A stretch of 64,000 bases of DNA from Lewinellaceae bacterium (GCA_016710765.1 JADJUJ010000003.1:372001-436000); one strand, 5' to 3'; shown: positions 17,628 to 25,879, counted from the stretch's first letter. Numbers and translations are program-made. Notes: a model not told the origin generated them from the letters alone.

Positions 17628-17957
17628 GGGTATTGTTTAGCCTGGCAACAGCGGCCCAGGCTACAGTTTGTTTCAATGATAAACGGATTTTTAAAAGTCC
17701 TTGTTTCAGATTATTGTCAATTCCTTAAAAAAAATTACCCTGCCGTAATTTTCATTGTCTTTTTTGCATTAAATAGATTGTATTTTAGTCAATTCAATAA
17801 TTATTGCACGAATAATTTCATTTTTCATGCCTCCTTTGAGTGATCATTGAAAAAATGGAAATTTTTGGATTGCTTTTAATGGTTTAATTAAAAATGTGGC
17901 AATGTATTTTGATTAAATTTGATGATAGTGTAATAATAATTGCTTTTTGTAAATAAA

Positions 17958-17990
17958 TTTGCAATTAAATAGCCACTTACTGTATCTTTG
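17958..17990 (+). promoter_or_regulatory. Bacteroidota promoter of the tRNA-like array
   Basis: TTTG at 17958-17961 and TATCTTTG at 17983-17990 are 21 bases apart, an excellent match to the Bacteroidota -33/-7 consensus, in an AT-rich leader. The expected transcript start is near 17996, about 80 bases before the first tRNA-like unit. The rest of the gap 17628-17957 is AT-rich and holds no gene I can support. Confidence 0.75.
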
Positions 17991-18074
17991 TGACATCACA
18001 ATGCGATCAAAACCGCTCAAGCGCGGTGGGAATTTTAAAGGTCTGAAACGTTGAGTTTAGCAAAACCACGATAC

Positions 18075-18195
18075 TGTGCGGTGATGAAACCGGCAGCCAT
18101 GCCCTCCTGTCTCGGGGGTGGGGAGTACGCAACAAAACGAGGGTAACACCTGGTCTAAGCGCCCTGTGGAGGTTCGAATCCTCCCTGCACAGCCA
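18075..18195 (+). tRNA. tRNA-like unit 1 of 4, 121 nt, enlarged central loop
   Basis: A 7-bp acceptor stem pairs TGTGCGG (18075-18081) with CTGCACA (18185-18191), followed by discriminator G and encoded CCA. The D-arm has ATG/CAT (18084-18086, 18098-18100) with a GG in the loop, and the T-arm is GGAGG-TTCGAAT-CCTCC (18168-18184). CCCTC (18102-18106) can pair with GAGGG (18139-18143), leaving a 32-base loop where 7 is normal; alternatively it pairs with GGGGG (18114-18118), giving loop CTGTCTC and a 49-base variable region. Either way the molecule is about 30 bases longer than type II tRNAs. The D-arm is leucine-like, the discriminator G is not. Isoacceptor undetermined. Confidence 0.6.
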
Positions 18196-18246
18196 CAACA
18201 AAAGCCCGGAACAAGATCCGGCCCTAAAAAAGCAAAACCACGATAC

Positions 18247-18367
18247 TGTGCGGTGATGAAACCGGCAGCCATGCCCTCCTGTCTCGGGGGTGGGGAGTAC
18301 GCAACAAAACGAGGGTAACACCTGGTCTAAGCGCCCTGTGGAGGTTCGAATCCTCCCTGCACAGCCA
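18247..18367 (+). tRNA. tRNA-like unit 2 of 4, 121 nt
   Basis: This looks identical to unit 1 across the 121 bases, including the encoded CCA. The intervening spacer has a CCGGA...TCCGG hairpin and a run of A. The spacing from unit 1 is 172 bases, so the whole unit plus spacer has been tandemly duplicated. Confidence 0.6.
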
Positions 18368-18417
18368 CAACAAAAGCCCGGAACAAGATCCGGCCCTAAA
18401 AAGCAAAACCACGATAC

Positions 18418-18538
18418 TGTGCGGTGATGAAACCGGCAGCCATGCCCTCCTGTCTCGGGGGTGGGGAGTACGCAACAAAACGAGGGTAACACCTGGTCTA
18501 AGCGCCCTTTGGAGGTTCGAATCCTCCCTGCACAGCCA
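18418..18538 (+). tRNA. tRNA-like unit 3 of 4, 121 nt
   Basis: Same structure as units 1 and 2, with one substitution (GCCCTTTGGAGG instead of GCCCTGTGGAGG) just before the T-arm. The spacing from unit 2 is 171 bases (spacer one A shorter). The arms that form stems are unchanged. Confidence 0.6.
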
Positions 18539-18588
18539 CAACAAAAGCCCGGAACAAGATCCGGCCCTAAAAAGCAAAACCACGATAC

Positions 18589-18764
18589 TGTGCGGTGATG
18601 AAACCGGCAGCCATGCCCTCCTGTCTCGGGGGTAGGGGGGGGGGATAAATTGGTTGTTTGTGTTTTGGGTTTTGTTGGTATTTTTGTGTGAATAGCACCA
18701 ACAAAACGAGGGTAACACCTGGTCTAAGCGCCCTGTGGAGGTTCGAATCCTCCCTGCACAGCCA
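18589..18764 (+). tRNA. tRNA-like unit 4 of 4, 176 nt, loop expanded
   Basis: The acceptor, D-arm, CCCTC/GAGGG and T-arm sequences are the same as in units 1-3, but the central loop grows from 32 to 87 bases by a G- and T-rich segment (after CTGTCTCGGGGGT, about 18632-18700). Both edges of the loop (CTGTCTCGGGGGT and AACAAAAC) are kept. That the length changes only inside this loop supports the loop being a tolerated insertion or intron-like segment. Confidence 0.5.
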
Positions 18765-18786
18765 CATACGATAGAACGGCAAATGA

Positions 18787-18828
18787 CAGGCTCAACAAAT
18801 ATGTTTTGTTGAGCCTGCTTTGTTTTTG
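18787..18828 (+). terminator. Intrinsic terminator of the tRNA-like array
   Basis: CAGGCTCAACAAA (18787-18799) pairs perfectly with TTTGTTGAGCCTG (18805-18817), loop of 5, followed by CTTTGTTTTT. This is a strong rho-independent terminator 22 bases after the fourth unit, so the array is a self-contained transcription unit. Confidence 0.85.
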
Positions 18829-18949
18829 GAAAATTGGTCCTGGTGGTGTTGTAATTTTGTAGAACAAAAAAGATCTGCATTACTGCTGCATTGCCAAGTT
18901 TCAATTGCGTTATTCCGGCTTCCGGGCACCTACGCTCGCAAATTGGCTG

Positions 18950-18957
18950 TATTTTTG
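18950..18957 (+). promoter_or_regulatory. Probable -7 element (TATTTTTG) for thrA
   Basis: TATTTTTG fits TAnnTTTG and lies 26 bases before the ATG at 18984. A -33 element is not obvious. It supports the start at 18984 over the longer frame that begins at 18891. Confidence 0.5.
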
Positions 18958-18983
18958 CAGGCCAGCCACAAATGCTCCCAGAT

Positions 18984-21458
18984 ATGAAAGTTCTTAAGTT
19001 CGGCGGAAGTTCCGTTGGCACACCCACAGCGATTCAGGGTTTAATCCAGATATTGTTGGAATACCATCGACAATCGATCCATTTTGCTGTAGTATTTTCC
19101 GCTTTTTCAAAAGTTACCGACGGCTTGATTGAAATGGCCCAATTGGCCGGGAAAGGAGATTTGGCGTATCGGGATAAACTGGAAGCGGTGCGAAAGCGCC
19201 ATTTCGATGCCATGGCCGAACTCCTGCAAACACCTTTTCGTTTGCAGACGGAGCATCATATCGGCGCCAATTTCGAAGCCCTGAGCGATATTTTACAAGG
19301 AATATACCTGCTGCGGGAGGTTTCTCCCCGGTCCCTTGATTTTGTGGTCAGTTTTGGCGAACGAAACGCCGCTTACATCATTTCCAGCGCCATGGAGCAG
19401 GCGGGTATCCCCTCCGGTTTTCTGGATGCGCGGGAGATTGTCCGCACCGATGCGCAATTTGGCGGCGCAAAAGTAGACTTTGAGCATACCAACTTGCTGA
19501 TTCGCCAGCATTTTGCACAGACAAAAACCGTGCAAGCCGTCACCGGATTTATTGGCAGTACCACCGATGGTGTGACCACAACACTGGGGCGTGGCGGATC
19601 CGACTACACAGCGGCCATCCTGGGCGCAGCACTGGGCGCCTCGGCCATTGAAATCTGGACCGATGTAGACGGTGTGCTGACAGCCGATCCGCGCCGCGTG
19701 AAAAAGGCCTTTAAACTGCCTGCCCTTAGTTATCGCGAGGCCATGGAAATGAGCCATTTTGGCGCCAAGGTAATTTATCCGCCCACCATCGTGCCGGCCA
19801 TGGAGCAGGGCATTCCCCTGCTGATTCGCAATACGTTTAACCCGGCATTTCCGGGCACTCTTATCGCGCCTAAGGCAGTGGATACGGCTGTCAGGCCTGC
19901 GACATCCGGGGAAACAGCTGCCATTTCCGGGATTTCTTCGATCAACCAGATCAATTTACTGACCCTTCAGGGGGGAGGGCTTTTTGGCGTACCGGGTATT
20001 TCGGCCCGCTTATTCGGCGCCCTGGCCAGGGCAGGGGTAAACGTAGTGATCATAACGCAAGGCTCCAGTGAGTCGAGTATCACCTTCGCTGTATCGCCGC
20101 AACAGGCCGAATTGGCTCAAAAAGCTGCAGAGCAGGAATTTGCACATGAATTGCGCGACAAACTGGTGGAGCCGCTGCGCATAGAAACGGACCTGGCTGT
20201 TGTGGCGGTAGTGGGGGAGGGTATGCGCTACCAGCCGGGCATTGCCGGCCGATTGTTCCAGTCGCTCGGCCGCAACGGTATCAACATTGTCGCCATCGCA
20301 CAGGGATCGAGCGAGATCAACATTACGGTGGTCATAAGGGCAGTGGATGAGAACAAGGCCCTGAATGCCATTCACGAAGAGTTTTTCCTTTCGGATACCA
20401 AAACCCTGAACCTGTTTATGGTGGGCGTGGGGCTGATCGGGGGGACGCTGTTGGAGCAGATTCGGGCGCAGTTTTCGTTTTTATTGGAAAAAAGGAAATT
20501 GGAAATCCGGGTGGTTGGACTTGCCAATAGCCGTAAGATGGTTTTTGAGGAAGAAGGCCTTCCGATGGAGCATTGGAAAACAGCGCTGGAGGACACAAAA
20601 CAGCCTTTTTCCATGACGGATTTTCTGGGTCAGATGCGCAGTCTGAACCTCAGCAATACCATTTTCCTCGACAATACGGCCAGTAGGGAGGTTGCGGACT
20701 TTTACGAGCAAATATTGGACAGTAGTATTGCCATTTCTACGCCCAACAAATATGCGGCTTCGGGCCCTTTTGAGCAATACCAACTGTTGCAACGTACTGC
20801 TGGCAAGCGCGGTGTGCAATGGAAATACGAAACCAATGTGGGTGCAGGGCTCCCCATCATCAGTACCTTGTACGATCTGATCCATTCCGGCGACCGGATT
20901 CTCAGCATTGAAGGAGTGCTTTCCGGTACTTTGTCCTATATTTTTAATCATTTTACGGAGGGTCGGCGCTTTTCGGAAGTGGTGCGGGAAGCCATGAGCA
21001 GCGGACTGACGGAGCCAGATCCACGAGACGATTTGTCGGGCGCCGATGTGCGCCGGAAATTGCTCATTCTTGCCCGGGAAACGGGCCTGCAGATGGAAAT
21101 GGAGGATATAAAAATGGATAACCTGCTGCCTGCAGATTGTTTGGAAGCAGTTTCCGTAGCAGCCTTTTTTGAAAAACTTGCAGCGCACGATGCTTCTTTT
21201 GAACAGCGCCGGCAGGAGGCCGCTGGCAAAGGACATCTTTTGCGTTTGGTCGCTAAACTGGAAGGTTCACGCGCCAGTATTGGCCTGGAAGCAGTGGATG
21301 TGCAGCATCCCTTTTACTTTCTTTCGGGCAGCGACAACATGGTGGTATTTACCACCGAACGCTACCGCGAGCGCCCATTGGTGGTGCGTGGACCGGGCGC
21401 AGGCGCTGCGGTTACCGCAGCAGGCCTGTTTGCAGAAGTAATTGGAATGGTGAAATAA
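18984..21458 (+). CDS. thrA: Bifunctional aspartokinase I / homoserine dehydrogenase
   Basis: 824 residues from ATG 18984 (MKVLKFGGSSVGTP). The frame is open from 18891, but that stretch contains the promoter-like TATTTTTG. The N-terminal kinase has KFGGSSVG, the SFGERNAAYI block and GRGGSDYTAAI. Two ACT-like regulatory stretches follow (INLLTLQGGGLFGVPGIS, NIVAIAQGSSEINITVVI). The C-terminal dehydrogenase starts about residue 470 with LFMVGVGLIGGTLLEQI, then NTASREVADFYE, TPNKYA and ETNVGAGLPII with the catalytic Lys/Glu region. It catalyses the first and third steps from aspartate to threonine and methionine. A monocistronic gene after the tRNA-like array; the cytochrome gene converges on it. 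Confidence 0.97.
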   Translation: MKVLKFGGSSVGTPTAIQGLIQILLEYHRQSIHFAVVFSAFSKVTDGLIEMAQLAGKGDLAYRDKLEAVRKRHFDAMAELLQTPFRLQTEHHIGANFEALSDILQGIYLLREVSPRSLDFVVSFGERNAAYIISSAMEQAGIPSGFLDAREIVRTDAQFGGAKVDFEHTNLLIRQHFAQTKTVQAVTGFIGSTTDGVTTTLGRGGSDYTAAILGAALGASAIEIWTDVDGVLTADPRRVKKAFKLPALSYREAMEMSHFGAKVIYPPTIVPAMEQGIPLLIRNTFNPAFPGTLIAPKAVDTAVRPATSGETAAISGISSINQINLLTLQGGGLFGVPGISARLFGALARAGVNVVIITQGSSESSITFAVSPQQAELAQKAAEQEFAHELRDKLVEPLRIETDLAVVAVVGEGMRYQPGIAGRLFQSLGRNGINIVAIAQGSSEINITVVIRAVDENKALNAIHEEFFLSDTKTLNLFMVGVGLIGGTLLEQIRAQFSFLLEKRKLEIRVVGLANSRKMVFEEEGLPMEHWKTALEDTKQPFSMTDFLGQMRSLNLSNTIFLDNTASREVADFYEQILDSSIAISTPNKYAASGPFEQYQLLQRTAGKRGVQWKYETNVGAGLPIISTLYDLIHSGDRILSIEGVLSGTLSYIFNHFTEGRRFSEVVREAMSSGLTEPDPRDDLSGADVRRKLLILARETGLQMEMEDIKMDNLLPADCLEAVSVAAFFEKLAAHDASFEQRRQEAAGKGHLLRLVAKLEGSRASIGLEAVDVQHPFYFLSGSDNMVVFTTERYRERPLVVRGPGAGAAVTAAGLFAEVIGMVK

Positions 21459-21469
21459 TACCAGCCCGG

Positions 21470-21799
21470 CTATTTCACAGCGGTAAGCCAGGTGGCAATT
21501 TTTCCCAAATCAGCCTTCGGAACAGCCGGAAGGGGCGCCATAGGTGGGTAAGTTGGCCAATTGGAGGGCTGGGGTGTTACTACCAGTTCGGCGATCTTTT
21601 TCTTGGAATAACCTTTTTTGGCAATGTCCTTCCAAGATGGACCAATCATTTTCTTGTCCAGCGCATGGCAGGATACACAAGAATATTTGTTGAGCAGCGA
21701 TGCGATTTCTGCCGGTATGGTAGGGTCGGGTGAAGCAACAGGCTGTGCCGCCATCAGCAGCATAACCAGTGGGAGAAAAGACAGGAGGAGTTTTTGCAT
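21470..21799 (-). CDS. Small c-type cytochrome
   Basis: 109 residues with a signal peptide (LLSFLPLVMLLMAAQPVA) and one haem site CVSCH at about residues 41-45. The downstream GPSWKDIAKKGYSKKKIAELV and YPPMAPLP segment holds the likely axial Met. This is a class I monohaem cytochrome, exported to the periplasm and probably carrying electrons for a respiratory chain. It is short and single-domain, close to cytochrome c-551/552 in size. It converges on thrA with an 11-base gap; no partner oxidase gene is nearby. Confidence 0.9.
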   Translation of the reverse strand: MQKLLLSFLPLVMLLMAAQPVASPDPTIPAEIASLLNKYSCVSCHALDKKMIGPSWKDIAKKGYSKKKIAELVVTPQPSNWPTYPPMAPLPAVPKADLGKIATWLTAVK

Positions 21800-21924
21800 A
21801 AAACAACGGTTGTTTCTGCAAAAATACCCGTTTTAGGTGGAAATGGGCTGAATTTTGCCGGTTTAACATTGCTTTAAATAAAATACGTTTATTTCGCGGT
21901 GCTTTTCACTCAACTGATCCTTCC

Positions 21925-23125
21925 TTGCAATCCATCTTTTTACGGTCATTTCAAAAAATCAAACACAACTTTCAGTTGTTCTGGTCGAACGGGCTGGCCC
22001 GGACGGTTGGCCTCACCTTTGCTGCCGATAGTTTTATGTTTGGGAGTTGGGTGACGCATATACCGCATGTAAAAAGCCATTTGGGTCTGAATGACGCTAC
22101 CCTTGGGCTGGCCTTGTTTGGTATGCCGCTGGGTTTGTTGCTGATGAACCCCATTTCGCCACGGTTGATTGCGCGTTTTGGGTTAGCGCCCGTGACTACC
22201 TTCAGCACGCTGGCTGTGGCGCTTAGTTTTGCCTTGCCGGTGTGGATGCCCGATCGATGGTCATTGATGTTGGCGTTGGTGTTGGTGGGTGCAGGCGTTG
22301 CCGTCATGAATGTGGCCATGAATACCTGTGCCACCAACATCGAAAAAGCAGAAGGGGTGTACATTATGTCGACCTGCCACGGCATGTGGAGCATGGGCGG
22401 CATGCTGGGTTCTGGTTTGTCGGCCTTGTTGATTCGTATCGGTGTTTGGCCGGAAATTCACCTCAATGCGGTTGCTTTGGTGGTGCTGCTGCTGGCCTGG
22501 TTTCGCTGGCGACCAGTACTTGCCCTGGTGCCCGACGACGAAAGGAGCAATGCACTTCGCAGTGGAAGCCCTGGTTTTGTATGGCCGAACCCTGTCCTGC
22601 TGCTCATGATATTTATTGGGCTTTGTACCAGTTTGTGCGAAGGTGTGGCATTCGACTGGAGCGCTGTTTACCTGAGAGATCATCTGGGCGCAGCGCCGGC
22701 CCTGGCAGCCCTGGCTTTCACTTGTTTTTCCCTCACCATGATGGCCTTGCGGTTTACGGGTGATGTGCTGTTGCCGCGTTTTGGTCAAAAGCGTCTCTTG
22801 TATTTTACCGCCGCCTTCTCAGCTTTTTCCATGTTGGTGCTCGTTGTGGCGCCAACACCGGCATTGGGTATGCTGGGCTTTTTTTATGCTGGGTGCTGGT
22901 GTGGCTCTGGGAGCGCCCATCCTGTTCAACGCCGCCGCCAGGGTGCCGGGATACGGTCAAGGCGCCGGTTTGGCCACCTATGCCACTTTTAGTTTTATGG
23001 GTTTTCTGGCTGGCCCGCCGGTAATTGGCTGGATAGGGGAGCATTGGGGCCTCCCAATCGCTTTTGGGCTGGTGGGTTTGCTGGCGCTCAGTGCATTGGC
23101 AGCAATCGGGAAGCTGGATATTTAA
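21925..23125 (+). CDS. MFS transporter, frameshifted
   Basis: About 400 residues and 12 helices after repair. The first frame runs from TTG 21925 (MQSIFLRSFQKIKHN) through WVTHIPHVKSHLGLNDATLGLALFGMPLGLL, a typical helix 1-2 region with a conserved THIP/LGL pattern of the YbjJ-like MFS group. The frame slips in a T run at 22879-22885; with six T instead of seven it continues MLGAGVALGAPILFNAAARVPG and ends SALAAIGKLDI at 23125. Substrate unknown; related proteins are generic drug/metabolite exporters. TTG is the only start that keeps helix 1 intact. The slip is probably a sequencing error. Confidence 0.88.
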
Positions 23126-23368
23126 TGGAGGCAAGCTCCCAACTTTACGGTATTGGATATTCAGGTACGCAAGGCCCGGCATTATGGTAGCGTAGCGTGC
23201 CCAATTATACGGAATGCAGTAGGCATGACATTTCAATGTTGACGATCCATGGTTGTTTCCATTTGAAACAGCCCAAATTGCTGATTAAAATGTAAAACTT
23301 GTCCAAACCCCAGGGGACTAATGCCATACCTACGGCATTCCAGGCCAAGATCTTCGGTATGCTATAAT
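23126..23368. other. Intergenic gap without supported gene
   Basis: The 243 bases after the MFS gene show short imperfect palindromes (for example ATGCC...GGCAT near 23320-23336) but no frame with protein-like sequence. The next 438 bases form an element with terminal inverted repeats. Confidence 0.5.
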
Positions 23369-23806
23369 AACGTGAATTTTGGATAGGTTTTTCAAAATAA
23401 GTTGTCTCACAGGCAAAAAGCAATAGGAACAACTTCGAATCCTCATTTTGCCGAAGGCAAAATATCTGCGAAATAGGTACCCGCTAAGTAAGCCCTATGT
23501 TCTGCGTAATCGGCGGGGTCTTCAGGAAACAAAAAAATTGGGTTTAAGGCTCCAAAATTGGCATAATGGAATATTAAGCTTTATTTCCGATTTCCGATTA
23601 CATGAATTCCGATTGTTGATTGGATTTAAGATTTTTGAATTATGATTGTCTCGAAACCCGTACCTATACATGGTATTTATTTGAAATGACTTCGTGCTGT
23701 TTTCCCAAATCATAAATTTCAAATCCAATCAACAATCGGAATTCATGTAATCGGAAATCGGAAATCCTTTTTCATGTAATCGGAAATTCTATCCAAAACT
23801 CACGTT
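23369..23806. mobile_element. Putative 438-bp non-coding element with terminal inverted repeats
   Basis: AACGTGAATTTTGGATAG (23369-23386) is mirrored at 23789-23806 with 17 of 18 matches. The interior contains a perfect palindrome pair (23583-23765) and a TTTTGCC-GAA-GGCAAAA hairpin near 23445, and no coding frame. It may be a MITE or a decayed insertion sequence carrying other repeats. Confidence 0.5.
23583..23765. repeat. Palindrome with 45-base perfectly matching arms (TTTCCGATT family)
   Basis: The arms 23583-23627 and 23721-23765 are exact reverse complements over 45 bases, separated by 93 bases. Their layout (TTnCGATT words, then ATTACATGA, then TTnCGATT and GATTGGA) parallels the palindrome at 7425-7566 with different third bases. 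A partial third arm (CATGTAATCGGAAATT) follows at 23773-23788. Confidence 0.85.
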
Positions 23807-23994
23807 AGAATAATATCGGCCCTACAGCCCTAAAAATGAGATGGTGTAAATTTGTGCGCTAATTTTAACCGAGGGCTGCATGGTAAAAAGGGGTTTATAG
23901 GATGTTTGATGTAGAAATTGCGCATAAAACACCAGCGCTGCTGAGTTGCTTCGGCAGCGCTGGCGCTTGATCACTTTTTACACCATGCGTGGCG

Positions 23995-24816
23995 CTATTT
24001 CCACCAGTGGTGGCGGATTTTGATGGTCTTGGTGGTGCCGTCGTTGAGCGTCAGTATTGCATCGCGGTCGCAGGTGCCATCGCCAAAATCGAGGCTGCGT
24101 GTTTTGTCTCCGTTGGTGAAGGTAATCACTCCGGAAACAACCCAAGGGCAAATGGCGCGCTTCACCAAAGGGGTAGTGATATTTGCCGTGTAAGCATTTC
24201 CCATGCGGTTGACGCCACTGGAATTACCCGTTACACTCCAAACATTATCAATTCTGGTCGGGGTATCAGCGCCTTCCACGAGGGTCCGTACATGCTCAGC
24301 ATTGAAGCTGGCCTGGGTGCCGTCGGGGAACAGGAATACTTCATTTGCCTGCTTGGACCAGGAGGGGTAACCGTTGGCATCCAGTCCGGTATTGGTCAGG
24401 ATGCGTGTTCCTTCAATTTTCACATTGTCAATGTAAAAGTCCTGGAAACTTACATTGCGGGTGGCGCCCACTACCGACATTTTGTCGCTTTGTTCCACCA
24501 CAATCACACCTTTAAAGGTATGTCCGTCGTGGGTACAGCCATCTGTTGGGTAGCTGAGGGTGATGGTATTGGGCCAGGCGCCTTTAGGCTGAGCGAAAGT
24601 AACGGAAGGGCAGTCACCGCGGTCGTCGGCTGCGCCAACGGCGTTGTCGTCCACCAGCATATCAATATCGAAGTCGGTTTGCTCAGAGAGGTCGTTGTAG
24701 CTGACAATGTCTTCCGCAGTGGCCTGGTCGGCAGTATTAAGGGATTCTTTCTGGCAGGCGACCCAAACCAGCGATAGCATCAGCAAGGTAGTGAAGGCAA
24801 AAAACGTCTTTTTCAT
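23995..24816 (-). CDS. Putative lipoprotein, hypothetical
   Basis: 273 residues from ATG 24816 (MKKTFFAFTTLLMLSLVWVACQKE). The lipobox-like WVAC puts Cys21 at the mature N-terminus, so it is likely an outer-membrane lipoprotein. The rest is beta-rich with repeated strands (NTITLSYPTDGCTHDGHTFKGVIVV, SLDFGDGTCDRDAILTLNDG) and paired Cys that could be disulphides. The C-terminal TLNDGTTKTIKIRHHWWK looks like a final strand. No family recognised. The frame extends upstream to 24876 but the signal peptide fixes the start. Divergent from the small membrane/HTH operon. Confidence 0.75.
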   Translation of the reverse strand: MKKTFFAFTTLLMLSLVWVACQKESLNTADQATAEDIVSYNDLSEQTDFDIDMLVDDNAVGAADDRGDCPSVTFAQPKGAWPNTITLSYPTDGCTHDGHTFKGVIVVEQSDKMSVVGATRNVSFQDFYIDNVKIEGTRILTNTGLDANGYPSWSKQANEVFLFPDGTQASFNAEHVRTLVEGADTPTRIDNVWSVTGNSSGVNRMGNAYTANITTPLVKRAICPWVVSGVITFTNGDKTRSLDFGDGTCDRDAILTLNDGTTKTIKIRHHWWK

Positions 24817-24931
24817 GGTACGAATAGTTTTTGTGTAGAATACAATGGAAGTAGTGTTGGGTTGCAATCCGGACATTTGACGGCGCTAATGCCCCGGGGT
24901 TTAAAAGCAATAGGAATATGTTCAAAATAAA

Positions 24932-24980
24932 TTTGGTTTATAAAATAAACCAGTTTATATTTGTACCTAATTTATAAACT
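24932..24980 (+). promoter_or_regulatory. Promoter with overlapping palindromic operators
   Basis: TTTG (24932-24935) and TATATTTG (24956-24963) are 20 bases apart, a good Bacteroidota promoter. GGTTTATAAAATAAACC (24935-24951) is a perfect palindrome lying between the two boxes, and AGTTTATA (24952-24959) with TATAAACT (24973-24980) forms a second one over the -7 box and start site. Both contain the same GTTTATA half-site. This is the expected place for repression by the HTH protein encoded at 25580. Confidence 0.7.
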
Positions 24981-24993
24981 TAAAAACATTAGC

Positions 24994-25587
24994 ATGGAAC
25001 CAAAAGAGAAAGGATTGAGCCCACAGGAGAGCTTGAAAATCATTGCAGAGACCATAGCGCTGGCCAAGATTAGTGTTAGAGAAAATGGTTTCCATTTTTT
25101 TCTTTGGGGCTGGCTGGTGGTAGGGGCCTGTGTTTCGGAGTATTACCTTAGGGTTGTACTATCCTCGCCAAATTATTATTACGGTTGGTTGGTTATGATA
25201 GCAATTGGCGTTCCGGTTGCAATAGCCTACGAGTGGCGCAGAAGCAGGAATCGGCTGCCGGAGCGGAATGTAGTCCACAATTGGTATGGAAGGGTTTGGC
25301 TTGCCTTTGGCATATCTTTGTTTGTCACCATTCTTTATTCCATACAAACCCATGTTTCACCTATACCGTTTATTTTGGTGTTGGTGGGGATGGCTACATT
25401 TGTTTCAGGTGTTTTACTTCAATTCAAGCCGCTGCAAGCCGGTGCTTTTGCCTTCTGGGTAGGTGCGCTGGCGTGTCTTGCCGTGGCCCAGGAAGCCCAT
25501 GTATTGGTCCAGGCTGGCTCAACCGTTTTAGGTTATTTAGTGCCTGCCCATCTGTTGGAATCACAATACAAATCGCGACATGTTTAA
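24994..25587 (+). CDS. Small polytopic membrane protein, hypothetical
   Basis: 197 residues from ATG 24994 (MEPKEKGLSPQESLKIIAETI). After a soluble N-terminal helix there are about five to six hydrophobic segments, including FFLWGWLVVGACVSEYYL, YYGWLVMIAIGVPVAIAYEW, VWLAFGISLFVTILYSI and FILVLVGMATFVSGVLL. It overlaps the downstream HTH gene by 8 bases. Pairs of a small membrane protein with an HTH_34-type regulator recur in Bacteroidota (family knowledge). Its biochemical role is unknown. The alternative TTG start at 24961 lies inside the operator and is unlikely. Confidence 0.8.
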   Translation: MEPKEKGLSPQESLKIIAETIALAKISVRENGFHFFLWGWLVVGACVSEYYLRVVLSSPNYYYGWLVMIAIGVPVAIAYEWRRSRNRLPERNVVHNWYGRVWLAFGISLFVTILYSIQTHVSPIPFILVLVGMATFVSGVLLQFKPLQAGAFAFWVGALACLAVAQEAHVLVQAGSTVLGYLVPAHLLESQYKSRHV

Positions 25588-25861
25588 GGATTTAAACCCC
25601 ATATTTTTATCGCAACTACGACTATCGATTATATCACATTTGATGGTCGTCCGACAGGCTGAATTTGGCGCCCTGAAATCGCAAACAGGTGCCAGTGCTG
25701 GAAATCTGAGTATTCAGATCGGCAAATTGCAGGAAGCGGGGTATCTAACAATAGAAAAAACCTATAAAAACAATTACCCACTGACACTTTGCACCATTAC
25801 AGAAGTGGGAATTGAAGCATTCGAAGATTTTTACAAGGACTTAAAAACCTATTTCGAGTAA
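25580..25861 (+). CDS. Winged-helix transcriptional regulator (HTH_34-like)
   Basis: 93 residues. The sequence LRLSIISHLMVVRQAEFGALKSQTGASAGNLSIQIGKLQEAGYLTIEK is a MarR/HTH_34-like winged helix with the recognition helix around residues 38-55, followed by a wing (TYKNNYPLTLCTITEVG) and a C-terminal dimer helix ending FYKDLKTYFE. It is translationally coupled to the membrane-protein gene (8-base overlap). The palindromic sites over the operon promoter suggest negative autoregulation; the effector is unknown. Confidence 0.88.
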   Translation: MFKDLNPIFLSQLRLSIISHLMVVRQAEFGALKSQTGASAGNLSIQIGKLQEAGYLTIEKTYKNNYPLTLCTITEVGIEAFEDFYKDLKTYFE

Positions 25862-25879
25862 TTTTATATTCGTTCCATT

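Noticed and set aside
17103..17843. 246-codon plus-strand frame
   Set aside because: Antisense of the NUDIX gene, running on into AT-rich leader; no protein-like features.
18107..18113. Reading the loop CTGTCTC as a tRNA-Asp anticodon (GTC)
   Set aside because: Position 37 would be T instead of a purine, the D-arm is leucine-like, and the remaining variable region would be about 49 bases, so an Asp assignment is not supported.
18075..18764. CRISPR array
   Set aside because: The repeats are 121 bases or more with about 50-base identical spacers and contain tRNA arms; no cas genes are present.
18007..19027. Minus-strand frames of 71-267 codons with repeats such as CREDSNLHRALRPG and TPHPRDRRAWLPV
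   Set aside because: They are reverse-complement translations of the tRNA-like units; this kind of sequence is a known false ORF from tRNA genes, and the repetition follows the 171-base units.
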